Shown: positions 34,975-45,666, counted from the stretch's first letter. The stretch: 64,000 bases of DNA from Rhynchospora pubera (GCA_028095005.1 CM051462.1:123308752-123372751); one strand, 5' to 3'. Numbers and translations are program-made. Notes: generated by a model not told the origin, from the letters alone.

Positions 34975-36437
34975 AACATTGCTTGTCCCCAAGCAAAACT
35001 CTAGACTTAGACCTGAATTAGACCCTAATTGAGTTCAAGTACCTGTGCACTAACTAGTTCAAAGAATCCTTCTAGTTAGACTTAAATGATTGTGACTTTA
35101 AGTTACAAAGGCTTTTTCATCAAAAAGTTTTTCCATTAAGACCAGATTATTCTATTTTTGAGTTACTTAACTTTTTCTGAAATCAAACCAAAGATCCTCA
35201 CATCACATTGACTCTGTTTCATTTCACTAAGCATTAAATCAGTTAATTCTTCAAAGTTTTTATTCAGTTAGAAATCAAGTAGAAACGGGATCGAACCTGC
35301 TTAACTCAAATAATTCAGAATAACTCCAAGTTGTTTTGCACAGACTTACGATACTTCAAACCAGAAATTTAAATAATTTAAAAGGAAAATTATTTACAAG
35401 ATACAATTCTCCTGGGGCGAGGAGGTTTTTCCCGAGGCGGAGAAGTCGGCCAGATAAGAGCGGATTTTTAGAGGATTTTTCCTCTTTATTTCTTTTTTTT
35501 TTATACCATGAATCTCTTTCTGTTTCTTACCCATGGTTTATGGAATTCTTTTAATCCGCAAGTACCTATAGCCTCCTACAGTGTCCATGGCACTGCACCA
35601 CTTTTTAGTTCCCCTTTTTATTTTGTTTTTGGTTTTTCCATTTTTTTTTTTTTTTACTTGGTAATTTTGAAAAGAAAATTGCGAAGGTTTTTAGTTTCTG
35701 AAAATCTGTGCAAACCATCTTACAGTTATCCTTATTTTTGAGTTACTCAAATGATCTTAGGCGAACTAAATCAAGCCCTTTGCCGGCTCTATTCAATACA
35801 ACCGAATAATTGCTTTTGAAATTAACTATCCAATGCTTAGCAAAATTAATCCCAAGTCAAATGAATGTTACTATCCTTAGCTTGCCTCAAATTAGTTTAG
35901 TCAAATTCATTTTGCAAATTTTCAACAAAGTTTTTTTTAGTTTTTCTCAGAATCTGCCCAAATTTCTCAAGTCACAAACATCAAGATTAGCTAAATGATC
36001 CTTAGAACTATCCTAAATGCAACTTAGAATGATTTAATTATGCAAATCCTACATGTATATACAAAAACTGCCAATGCATTGTGTCTGGAACGGCCTGTTC
36101 TAGTGTGGAACGACCCATTGGGGCGGACCGTCCTGATGGTGGGACGGACCGTCCCAGACACAATACTTGACTAGTTTCAATGCTCAGACAGTGTTGGAAC
36201 GGGCTGTTCTAGACTGGGACGCCCTGTTGGGACGGGTCGTCCCATTGGTGGGACGGTCCGTTCCAATACTGTCTGAAACTGGCAATATGCTATGCAGATG
36301 CTCTAAGTTATCCGTTTTTTCGATTTTTCGATCCTTTAACCCCCCCCCAAGCTTATCTACTGGACTGTCCCTAGTCCTAGTAGATGCAAGAAAGAAAATA
36401 AAGGAGAGAAAAATAGAAAAACGTACCTGATACTGGC
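34975..36437 (-). other. 3' noncoding region of the element
   Basis: No coding frame. It contains eight dyad units at 36086-36265 and a second polypurine tract at 36340-36356. Confidence 0.6.
36086..36265. repeat. Dyad cluster: eight 17-bp units in four pairs
   Basis: Units of the type TGGRACGG-N-CCGTYCCA start at 36086, 36106, 36119, 36140, 36195, 36215, 36228 and 36249. Within-pair steps are 20 or 21 bp. Confidence 0.85.
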
Positions 36438-37373
36438 TCAGAACTGTGGTGGGTCAGGTGGCGGTGGAGCTGATGGTCCAGGGCCAAAGATGTGACTCGC
36501 GAGGCGGCTGAGCAGATCGTCATTCCTTGCATTGCGCTCATCTTGTTGCTGCCTCCATCTCCTGTTCTCCTCCCTCTCTTCATCAAATGATGCCTGCAAG
36601 TTCCACTGAGCGGTGTGGATGTCATGCAGCATGTCAAAGTAGCGCTGGTCTGATCCCCTGCCGTATCCCGGCTGCCACTGTGGCTCAAACCCTCCATGTG
36701 GGTGTGGCGGTGAGGGGGATGGACGAATATCCTCCATACGGATCCCGCCCCAAGTAAAGTGCTCGCCCTGAACATCATCAAAGGGCTCAATGTGGGGTAC
36801 CGAAAGGAAATGGGAGGGATGCTGAGATGGGTGGCTAGAGGCACCTACTGCCTCTGCCTCTGCCGATGTACCGGCGCCTGCTGCCCTAGCAGCGGCCTCC
36901 ATCTCAGCCAAACGGCGCTGCATCTCTTCTTCTTCATGGTTGATCAAACGCCCATCTCTATCAATCAGAAGCCAGGTCCTTTTGTTTTGGAGATCTATGG
37001 ACCTGGTGAATGGAAGCGGGAACCGATGGCGGCCATAACAAAACTGATACTCGGATCCAACCTGGGCCACCATCCCCATCTCAACCAGCTGCTTCATGCC
37101 TAGCCGGTTTGGTCCTCCGCTTCGCCTCAACTCATCCCAGGGCACTGTGACATCATACTGTCGGATCAAATGAGTCACATACCCGCCAACTGTGATCTGA
37201 CCTGTGCCTGCCCTGAGATTGTTGGCATGTTTCTCGAAATGCTTCATCATGAAGTAGGCCAGATTGAGCTTTGCCTCTCCCTTTGGATAGAAAATCTGGT
37301 TGAGGATTGCTTGCTCACCACGGGTCAACTTGACACCCGACTCACCTTTGGCAAAGATGGTGACAGAGAGCAT
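36438..37373 (-). pseudogene. Athila ORF-1-like protein, C-terminal part
   Basis: This 311-codon stretch is in the same frame as 37437-38363, 21 codons beyond its TGA, so it is the second half of one interrupted ORF. It begins near LSVTIFAKGESGVKLTRGEQ and goes on through a region rich in charged and aromatic residues. It ends in a low-complexity tail (EEREENRRWRQQQDE, then PSAPPPPDPP). The family is known from Athila elements; its role is unsettled. No transmembrane segments are evident, so I do not call it an envelope protein. The stretch before its first Met is open, so the Met is not a real start. Confidence 0.7.
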
Positions 37374-37436
37374 CCGCTGTATGAAGCGGATAGTCGGGTG
37401 CTGGATGTGGGAGGAGCGGCGGGTATTGACTGGCTG

Positions 37437-38363
37437 TCAGTGCTCCAAAGACAACTCCTCCCAAAGGTTATCCTCAAAGAACTCGTCAGTGATCTCCCCA
37501 TTTTCTAGCCCAAAGAACCGGGCGAAGTCATTTTCATTGCAGATCATCTTCTTTCCGTTCGCACGGAATGTCATCTGCCAGAGATCATCCTTGAAGAAGA
37601 GGTCAAGGGTGCAGAGGAACTCCATAGTGAGGGCCGTATAGGCTGGAGCTCTGATCTTCCAGAATCTCGGGCGAAACCCGACAGATCTGGTGAGACGGAA
37701 GAAGTCATCACGGATGCCAAGCTGATCTAGCACCCACAAATCAATCGCCTTGGTGCTTTGGAAGTGTTTGTTTCGGAGGTTTTTGAACCTCTGCTTGGCA
37801 TCTGAGCCCTTGAGGCGGATGTGCACATCGGCAAGCTCAATTTCAGCGGGCTGGGAGGGGTAGGTTTGCGTCTCAGGGACGAGATCCTCCACCTCTTCTT
37901 CTTCGGCCTCTTCTTCTGCCTCCGCTGCTGCATTTATCTCTGCATCTGTGGCAGCGGGCTCAGGATCATGTTGAGCTTCAGGCTGGTGGGACTGAGCGGT
38001 GTCAGTAGGCTCGGTCTGATCATCTGCCATGCCTGAGATAGACTCAAGCTCGGACCAGTAATACACGTAAGGGGATGGCTGTCTGCGCCTGACCCAACCC
38101 GCGAATGGAATGATCTGGTCCGGATCCTCAACTGTGTACTGCGACTGAGAGATGGGAGGTGGGTTAACCATGAACTCCCGCGGATCGAGCGGGTATTTGT
38201 CAAGTGGTGGGATAGGGCTGTCGTCCTTCGTTGACCACCCACCGATGCCCCTGGTAAATGATCTGGGCACAAGAATCCTCCTCTTTCCAGGCTTTCGCGG
38301 GAGATCGCGAAACAAATATTTGGAGATTTTGTCTGAAAGTCTCCCTGAACTTCTCCTCTGCAT
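37437..38363 (-). pseudogene. Athila ORF-1-like protein, N-terminal part, ended by TGA
   Basis: 308 codons from the ATG at 38363. The N-terminus is basic and Pro-rich. A strongly acidic, probably disordered stretch lies around residues 135-165 (AEAEEEAEEEEVEDL). The conserved core starts near residue 185 with RFKNLRNKHFQSTKAIDLW and LDQLGIRDDFFRL, typical of the Athila ORF-1 family. It ends at TGA 37437-37439, and the same frame stays open downstream for more than 300 codons, so the stop is a nonsense mutation or, less likely, a recoding site. It lies between pol and the 3' LTR, where env-like ORFs of plant gypsy elements are found. The ATG is next to a dyad unit. Confidence 0.75.
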
Positions 38364-38592
38364 GGAACGGGTCGGTCCAGAAATGGGGCGGTCCGGTCTG
38401 TCCTGGAATGGATTGTTTTTGGTTGGTTTTATGGGTTGGGGCGGACCGTCCTGATAATGGGACGGACCGTTCTGGACTTATGAAGATGTAGAGGTCTTGG
38501 TTGGGACGGGGTGGTCTGGGAATGGGACGTGGGTTTTGTGGCAGGGATTGTAATTGGGACGGGTCGCCCCAAATGTGGGACGGTCCGTTCCA
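38363..38592. repeat. Dyad cluster before ORF-1
   Basis: Units start at about 38363, 38384, 38437, 38458, 38502, 38523, 38555 and 38576, so every pair has a 21-bp step. Two units are degenerate (38502, 38523). The first one overlaps the ORF-1 start codon. Confidence 0.8.
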
Positions 38593-38729
38593 ATTAAGTT
38601 TTGGGCAGAAAAAGGTCAAGTACCAGGGGTCTTTTTCCGACGGTTTTTCGATTGATTTTGCAATTGGTTTTAGGTGCAAACTCAAGTGAATTGGTTTAGG
38701 TAAATGGAATGAGAGAAGAAGGAGTTTGA

Positions 38730-39090
38730 TTTTACCGGAAAATCCAGAGGAAATGGCGGCGGAGGCAGCGGTGGCAGCGGTGGCGGATTCCGGCGAAATC
38801 GAGAGAATGCAGGCGAAGAGGAGACAGAGGAGAGGTGCGAGAGCCTGTCGCGCGGCGAGTGCAACGGCGGAGATGGTGGCGACAGCGGATCTGGCGGTGG
38901 GCGCGGCGTGGCAGCGGCGGATGGTCGCGGCAGCGAGAGCAGGGCGAGAGAGAGAGTGGGTGAGTGAGAGGAGAGAAGGGGGTGGCTCCGGCGAGGCGTC
39001 GTCGGCGGCGCTTCGTCGGATTTCGCGAGGGCAGAGAGAGGGGGTCGGGTGAGGGAGAGAAGGGAAAGAGAGAGAGGGGTCTGGGTTTAA
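38730..39090 (-). promoter_or_regulatory. GC-rich leader-like island upstream of ORF-1
   Basis: On the minus strand this is a CT-rich then GC-rich stretch (CTCTCTCTC, GCCGCCGCC-type words) preceded by TTTAAA near 39086. It ends at CCG|GTAAAATC, which looks like a splice donor. A possible acceptor, CATGCAG|AGG, is at the ORF-1 start. It resembles a plant gene 5' leader and could be an internal promoter and leader for ORF-1. This is an inference from composition only. Confidence 0.4.
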
Positions 39091-39211
39091 ATGGGTTTGA
39101 ATGAGGAGAGGGGGATGGGGTGTAACTGTTGGGATAGTGGGTTAGCGGGTCGGGTTTGGGTTAGTGGGTAGTTACTCGCCAAAAGTCGTGCATAACTGTC
39201 AGGTTTAAAAA

Positions 39212-39360
39212 TGGGACGGACCGTTCCATGCTTCGGACGGACCGTTCCATTGGCTGAGTCTTCGTGCCCAATTGCATGGCCTTTCCACTCCGTCCTGGTC
39301 CAAACCTGGCCGTTCAACTGGTTGGGACGGGTCGTTCCAATATTGGGGCGGGCCGTTCCA
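39212..39360. repeat. Dyad cluster, four units
   Basis: Units start at 39212, 39233, 39323 and 39344, two pairs with 21-bp steps. A polypurine-like tract follows at 39375-39387. Confidence 0.85.
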
Positions 39361-39646
39361 ATCAGATTTTTCTCTCCCCCAAGCTTGTCTTTTTCAGTCC
39401 CTCATCGATTCCTTCTCGTTTCCTACCTGAAAGTGATCAACCACATCACAAATTGAGCCAAGTATTCTGGTTATTTAGCCTACTCCTAATTTTTTTATTC
39501 TTTTATTGGTTTTTCAAATTTTTATTTTGTTTTAGAATTTTTGACATAAAGGAAATTGAATGAACCAAATATAAATTTAAAAACAGAACCCTTGGGTTGC
39601 CTCCCAAGAAGCGCTTGTTTAAGGTCTCAAGCTCGACCCCTGATGT

Positions 39647-42061
39647 CTACGTTTCTGCAGGTGAGGGGTTAGTCAAAAAGCGCACTTCCCCTCCTTCTGT
39701 GCTGGTATTTGGATCAACGTAGATCTTGAGCCTCTGTCCGTTCACCTTGAAGGTCTCATCTCCTTCCTTGTAGATGTCAACAGCTCCAAATGGATAGACT
39801 TTCTTCACAACGTAAGGGCCTGTCCATCTAGAACGTAGTTTCCCAGGAAATAGCCTCAATCTGGAATTGAACAGAAGCACCATATCACCAGCTTCAAAGG
39901 ATCTCCGTTGGATATGCTTGTCATGCCAGACTTTTGTTCTCTCCTTGTAGATCCTAGCATTGTCATATGCACTTAGCCTTATTTCCTCCAGCTCGTGCAA
40001 GTCCAGAATTCTCTTCTCTCCAGCTGATTTATAATCCATGTTGAGTGCTCTAACTGCCCAGTATGCCTTGTGCTCCAATTCCACTGGCAAATGACATGCT
40101 TTTCCATAAATCAGCTTGAATGGGCTCATGCCTATAGGAGTCTTGAAAGCTGTCCTATATGCCCATAAGGCGTCATCCAATTTTAATGCCCAATCCTTCC
40201 TTGTACCGCTCACTGTTTTCTGCAGGATATTCTTTATTTCTCGATTTGATATCTCAACTTGGCCACTTGTTTGCGGATGATAAGGGGTTGCCACCTTGTG
40301 TCTCACTCCATACTTCTTTAAAAGATTCTCAAACTGTTTGTTAATGAAGTGTTTGCCCCCGTCACTAATGACTGTCCTTGGAATTCCAAACCGTGGGAAT
40401 ATGATCTTGGTAAAAAGCTTTTTGACTGTTGCTGAATCTGCATGCTTACTCGGTACAGCTTCCACCCATTTGGACACGTAATCAACTGCCACAAGAATGT
40501 ACTCATAGCCACATGAAGATGGAAACGGTCCCATAAAATCAATCCCCCAAACATCGAAGATCTCAACCTCTAGAATAGGATTCTGAGGCATCTCTTGGCG
40601 TCTCGAAATGTTGCCTGTCCTTTGACATTGATCGCAAGAAGAGATAAATTTTCTTGCGTCCTTGAAAAGCGTGGGCCAGAAGAATCCGGATTGCAGAACT
40701 TTGGCAGCGGTCTTAGACACTGAGGCATGTCCTCCGTAAGCTGAAGCGTGGCAATTGTGCAGGATTTGCTCAATTTCGCTCTCCGGTACACACCTTCTGA
40801 ACATTCCATCAACTCCAAATTTCCACAGGAAAGGGTCCTCCCAGAAGTAGTATTTAGCATCGGCTATGAATCTCTTGTTCTGCTGGAAGGACATCTGATA
40901 GGGTATAACTCCGCTCGCTAGATAGTTTGCAAAGTCAGCATACCATGGAGTCGCCTGAGTTGGGACGGTCCGTTCCAGATTGGGGCGGGCCGTTCCAACT
41001 GTATCGCCTGGCTCAGACTGGGCCGTTCTGGCTGGAACGGCAGTCCTGACATCCTTTGCTGTGGTTGGGGCGGGCCGTTCCATGCTAGGGCGGTCCGTTC
41101 CAGACTGGATTGAGTACAAATGTTCGTCTGGAAATGAATCGTTGATTGGCAGTGTCTCGGATTTGATGCCTTCTGCTTTGATCCTTGATAAATGGTCAGC
41201 AACACTGTTCTCTATACCTTTCTTGTCACGGATCTCAAGATCGAACTCCTGAAGCAAGAGAACCCACCGGATGAGTCTTGGCTTGGCGTCTTTCTTCGAG
41301 AGTAAGTACTTGAGTGCAGAATGATCGGTGTAGACTATAACCTTTGAACCGATCAGGTAGGACCTGAACTTATCTAAGGCAAAGACTACTGCAAGAAGCT
41401 CCTTTTCTGTTGTGGTGTAGTTGATTTGGGCTTCATCTAACACCTTACTTGCATAATAGATGGCATAGGGCTTCTTATCCTTTCGCTGTCCGAGTACTGC
41501 TCCAACTGCATAATCACTTGCATCACACATCAATTCGAACGGTTCATCCCAATTTGGAGGTTGCAAGATCGGGGCTGTCACTAGTGCTTTCTTCAATCTG
41601 TCAAATGCATCAACACAACCTTTATCAAAGATAAATTCTGCATCCTTCATAGTCAAGTTTGTTAAAGGCTTAGCAATCTTAGAGAAATCCTTGATGAAAC
41701 GCCTGTAGAAACCGGCATGACCAAGGAAACTCCGAACATCCTTTACACAAGTTGGCTCCGTGAGCTTCTCAATCACTTCCACCTTGGCCTGATCAACTTT
41801 AATCCCTTGTTCCGAGATTATGTGGCCTAAAACGACTCCTTCTTGCACCATGAAATGGCACTTCTCCCAATTCAAGACTAGGTTAACTTCTTCACATCTC
41901 TGCAATACCTTTTTCAAGTTAGCTAGACAATGATCGAAAGACGTACCATAGACAGAAAAATCGTCCATGAAAACCTCCATGTCTTTTTCTATAAAATCAG
42001 AAAAAATAGCCATCATGGCTCTTTGAAATGTTGCTGGTGCATTACACAAATCAAATGGCAT
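39647..42061 (-). pseudogene. Pol, second part: RT palm end, RNase H, integrase
   Basis: 804 codons in the same frame as the first pol part, which ends at the TAA at 42134-42136; 24 open codons lie between. Visible in order are the rest of reverse transcriptase with FMDDF at residues 31-35 and RNase H starting at CDASDYAVGAVLG (about 178). A Pro-rich linker with dyad-encoded peptides follows at about 320-372. Integrase has an HHCC zinc finger (HxxxxxGGH...CDQC, about 430-475) and D-D-E core motifs DFMGPF, SDGGKHF and GQVEISN. The C-terminal GPYV motif is close to 750. All catalytic residues seen are present. The normally conserved Gly in MPFGLCNAP is Asp (residue 4). The first Met is internal to RT, not a natural start. 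Confidence 0.9.
40961..41102. repeat. Dyad cluster in the RNase H-integrase linker
   Basis: Units start at 40961, 40981, 41066 and 41087, with a degenerate one between. They are translated in frame as repeats of the type GTDRP..ERPAPT and GTARP..ERTVPT. Confidence 0.85.
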
Positions 42062-42729
42062 CCTACGGTATGCATAGGTCCCATATGGGCATGTAAAGGT
42101 CGTTTTTTCCTGGTCTAGGGGGTGAATTGGTATTTAAAAGAAACCAGAATAACCATCTAGATAGCAAAAGAAAGAATGCTTAGCCAAGCGTTCGAGTAGC
42201 TGGTCAACGAATGGCAAAGGAAAGTGGTCCTTTCGGGTAGCTGCATTCAGCTTGCGATAGTCCACACACATCCTCCATCCTGTGACGATTCTTGTTTGGA
42301 TCAGCTGGCCTTCGTCATTCTTTATCACGGTTGTGCCTCCCTTCTTTGGAACAACATGAATGGGACTAACCCATTTGCTGTCTGAGATGGGGTAAATGAT
42401 TCTTGCCTCTAGAAGTTTATGTATTTCTTTCCTCACAACTTCACTCATGTTCGGGTTGAGTCTCCTTTGGTGCTCCACAGTTGGTTTGGAGTCCTCTTCA
42501 AGTAGGATCCGATGGGTGCAAATCGAGGGATCGATACCCTTTAGATCCTCAATCGAGTATCTGATTGCTCTCTGATGAATTCTCAGTTCCTTCAATAACT
42601 TCGCTGTTTGATCTGCATCAAGATTGGCATTAACAATAACAGGAAAGGTCTGATCTGGGCCCAAGAATTCATACCTGAGATTGTCTGGCAGGGCCTTCAA
42701 TTCTGGCCTGGATTTCGCATCATCTGAAT

Positions 42730-42859
42730 TGGGGCGGGCCGTTCCAATCTGGGGCGGTCCATCCTGATGGGTGTACAGGCTGAGAGTCTGTTGGATTTCA
42801 GCTGGAGATCGCAGCTGCATGATGGCTTGATCCGCCCTGATCTGGGGCGGTCCGTTTTG
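42730..42859. repeat. Dyad units in the protease-RT linker
   Basis: Units start at 42730, 42750 and 42843. The first two are 20 bp apart. They encode DGPPQIGTARP and NGPPQIRAD in frame. Confidence 0.85.
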
Positions 42860-43747
42860 TCCCTCTCTGGCAGCCAAGTATTCAACCATTTGGAGAATTT
42901 CATTGAATATTAGGTCTGCCTCCTCCTCTTCAGGTCTGGCCGAGAAGGAATGGTATGCCTGAACAACACGTGTGTTGAAGGATTCTTCAACAATAGCTTC
43001 CAATGATTCCACCATAAAGATTGAGTCAATTTGGTCAGACATCTTCATTGCTTTCTCTACATCAAACTCCACTTTTTCATCTCCAACCTCTAGGATCATC
43101 TTGCCGGTCTTGCAGTTGATGAACACTCCGGCTGTGGTGAGGAAGGGGCGACCTAGGATGACTGGAACATCAGGATCCTCTTCCATATCCACAACCACAA
43201 AGTCACAAGGTACTATCAAATCGCCAACTTGGACTGGCACATCGATTGCTATCCCCAACGGCAGTCTAATCGATCCATCGGCAAGCTTCAAAGTCATGCG
43301 GGTCGGGCTCAGCTCCCCCATTCCTATCTGGTTGTAGACTGTCTCGGGGATGAGACTAACGCTTGCTCCGAGATCAAGCAAAGCTTTCTTCTCTTCTGCA
43401 TTCCCGATTTTACATGGGATTGTGAACTTGCCTGGATCTTTCATTTTGACCGGCATCTTCTTTGTGATCAGAGCGCTGCATTCTCCGGTCAAGGCCATGG
43501 TCCCGCACTCCTCCAGGTTTTTCTTGTTGGAAAGGAGGTCCTTCAAGAATTTAGCATAAGATGGCATTCTGGTTAGGAGATCGGTGAAGGGAATTGAGAT
43601 CTTGATCTGTCGTAGAATGTCCAGGAACTTCTCGTATGCCCTGTCCTTCCTGGCTTTGGCGAGTCTCTGCGGATATGGAACTTCAATAGCTCTGTTGGAA
43701 GGGGAGACGGCCCTCGGGACTTGCCTGCTTGTGGCAGTCGAGGTGTT

Positions 43748-43910
43748 TGGGGCGGTCCGTCCTGGGTTGGGGCGGTCCGTCCCATCATTTTGTTCTGCTG
43801 CTGGTGGGCTTGTTCCAATGTCTGTATCAGCGCTGGGCTGGTCTGCCTGATCAGCTTCTGCTCCGTCCTGAGGTGGGGCGGGCCGTCCCACGATGGGGCG
43901 GTCCGTTCCA
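43748..43910. repeat. Dyad units in the gag-protease linker
   Basis: Two pairs start at 43748/43768 and 43874/43894, each 20 bp apart. They encode GTDRPIVGRPAP and GTDRPNPGRTAP in frame. Confidence 0.85.
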
Positions 43911-44536
43911 GATAGTAATGGAGGAGAGTCTGAGGGCATTTCAGGCCCGTCGTACCTTGTCCCACTCCTCAATTGATGCGAGACGCTCTTCACATCCTCC
44001 CTAGGGTTTGGTTCAGGTTGGCTGGGGAACATACCTGGTTTGGTGAGAGCTCCGGTGCCAGATTGAGACAACCTTTCGTCGAATCTTTGAAGAAAGGCTC
44101 CCATGTCCTCCCTGATCTTCTCCAACTCCCGGCGGACTGCATGATTGAAGATTCCTTGACTCTGCATGAATTTCTCAACCATGGGCTGCGTGAGTGTCTC
44201 TTGAGGGCGTTGTTGGTTCCTTGGTGGTCCGGCTTGGCTGGGGTTAGCAGCTCCATTTGGATTTGAGTAAGAGAGGCCTGGATGGTTTCTCTTGTCGCGA
44301 TAAGCATAGTTGTTGGTTGGTGGGAAAAAGGAAGGAGGATTCATGAGTGCATTCACCTCTTCTGTCTTTTCTTCTCTCTCAACCAAGTGGCATGCCTTGG
44401 CCGTATGTCCTTCTTCCTCGCAAAACTGACACTTAGCTACCCCTTCTGCCGGTTTCTTGTTGAGATTTTTGATCATAACGGTCAAAGAATCCAGCTGCGA
44501 TTGCATGTGTGTGTCCCTATCCACTTCAAGAAGTCC

Positions 44537-45562
44537 TCATTTCTTTGGGGCTCTAACTGACCAGTTGGTTTGAGACCTGGCCATATTCTCAAGTAGAGCC
44601 TTCGCTTCTCTGCAACTCATCTCAAGGAATGATCCCCCTGCAGTTGAATTAATATTCTGGCGAGTCATATCATCCAAACCATCATAGAAACTGACAATAA
44701 GCCTATTTTCAGGAACATCATGGTGTGGACACATTCTCTGCAGGTCCTTGAACCTTTCCCATGCCTCAAACAGGTTTTCATCTGGTTCTTGTTGAAAGGT
44801 TAACAATTCCCTAACCAATTTAGTTGTTTTTACCCTAGGATAAAACCTATCTAAAAAGGCTTTGGTCAAGTTTTCCCAAGAATCAAATGGTGCATCGTTG
44901 AAACTGTTAAGCCAATCCTCAGCTTTGCCCCTAAGAGAGAAAGGAAAAAGAGTTAAGCGGATTATTTCTGGATCCACGTCTTCAGGGACAAGGGTTGTGC
45001 AATTGCGCAGGAAGCTTTGCAAATGGCGATTGGCATCTTCGTTGGGGGCTCCACCGAAAGCTGAGTCCTTGATCAAAGCAATCAAGCTTGGGTTGTAGTA
45101 AAAGTCACGGGTTCGCTCAGCCTTTGGTGGTCTAACTCCAAGTCGGACGTTAGTCGCTGTTGGTGCACTGATTTCTCTGAGAGGTCGATTGGCCTCGGCT
45201 TCCCTTGCTGCTTCGAGGGCTTCTCTAAGGGCTCTCTGGACGGGAGTCTCCTCAGGTCTTCCCCCATTGCCATTCAAATGGTCAGCCATGTCTTCTTCGG
45301 GTGGTGTCAAAGGTGGTTGAGTTCTCTCTGGATTTCTGCGGTTGCGCTGGTAAAACTGGCGAAACGGCTGAATCAGAGAGCCTTCCTCCTCCTCTATGAG
45401 CTCAGCTAAACCTGGGGCGGTGCGTCCTAAAATGGGGCGGGCCGTTCCAGATGAAGAGGGGCTCGATTGTTGATTCTGTTCCCCTCTTCCTTGTTGACGA
45501 AAACTTGTATCGCGTGCGCTGCCTAGTTCTTTCTCCTTGTTAGCCAGCGTATGCGACTGCAA
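44537..45562 (-). CDS. gag: Gag capsid protein, ended by TGA
   Basis: 341 codons from an ATG about 80 bp downstream (in sense) of the primer binding site. The N-terminal 150 residues are low complexity and include a dyad-encoded GTARPILGRTAPG. The retrotransposon gag domain follows at about residues 160-320 (RLTLFPFSLRGKAEDWLNS, FLDRFYP, EAWERFKDLQRMCP). The TGA at 44537-44539 is followed in frame by the remaining nucleocapsid part with its zinc knuckle and then pol. So the stop lies inside what is usually one gag-pol frame. The base after the stop is G, not the C favoured in known readthrough contexts, so a nonsense mutation is more likely. The capsid domain itself is intact. Confidence 0.88.
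   Translation of the reverse strand: MQSHTLANKEKELGSARDTSFRQQGRGEQNQQSSPSSSGTARPILGRTAPGLAELIEEEEGSLIQPFRQFYQRNRRNPERTQPPLTPPEEDMADHLNGNGGRPEETPVQRALREALEAAREAEANRPLREISAPTATNVRLGVRPPKAERTRDFYYNPSLIALIKDSAFGGAPNEDANRHLQSFLRNCTTLVPEDVDPEIIRLTLFPFSLRGKAEDWLNSFNDAPFDSWENLTKAFLDRFYPRVKTTKLVRELLTFQQEPDENLFEAWERFKDLQRMCPHHDVPENRLIVSFYDGLDDMTRQNINSTAGGSFLEMSCREAKALLENMARSQTNWSVRAPKK
45413..45449. repeat. Dyad pair in the gag N-terminal region
   Basis: Units at 45413 and 45433, 20 bp apart, translated in frame in a low-complexity region. Confidence 0.85.
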
Positions 45563-45643
45563 AATTTCGGAAACAAAAGAAAAGGTGAAGAGATTAAAAG
45601 AATATAAGTTAAAACAAAAGTAAAACTTAGAAAAAGGGCACCG

Positions 45644-45661
45644 TCCCCGGCAACGGCGCCA
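45644..45661 (-). other. Primer binding site, tRNA-Asp
   Basis: The plus strand equals the 3' end of plant tRNA-Asp including CCA over 18 bases, so the element RNA can pair with it. It lies 5 bases inside the 5' LTR. Use of tRNA-Asp is typical of Athila-group elements. Confidence 0.9.
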
Positions 45662-45666
45662 AAATT

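Larger units (their letters stand above)
42134..44524 (-). pseudogene. Gag C-terminus, protease and N-terminal reverse transcriptase
   Basis: 796 codons, continuous in frame with gag upstream. A CCHC zinc knuckle (CQFCEEEGHTAKAC) is at residues 33-46. A long linker with dyad-encoded peptides follows. The aspartic protease has ALLDLGASVSLIP and ILGRPFL; the DLGAS form is usual in Athila-type elements. A second dyad linker leads to the RT fingers and palm (WVSPIHVVPKKGG, WRMCVDYRKLN, PLPFVDQLLERLA, YLDGYSGFF). It ends in TAA at 42134-42136 inside the RT, consistent with a C-to-T change. Translation probably begins in gag, since the segment follows a TGA by only four codons and opens with GTG. 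Confidence 0.88.

Noticed and set aside
36438..38363. Envelope protein
   Set aside because: The ORF is in the position of env-like genes, but I see no signal peptide or clear transmembrane segments, and the conserved core matches the Athila ORF-1 family.
38726..39052. Plus-strand Ala/Arg-rich frame of about 108 codons
   Set aside because: It is antisense to the GC-rich leader-like island of the retrotransposon and has only compositional bias; no domain or homolog is visible.
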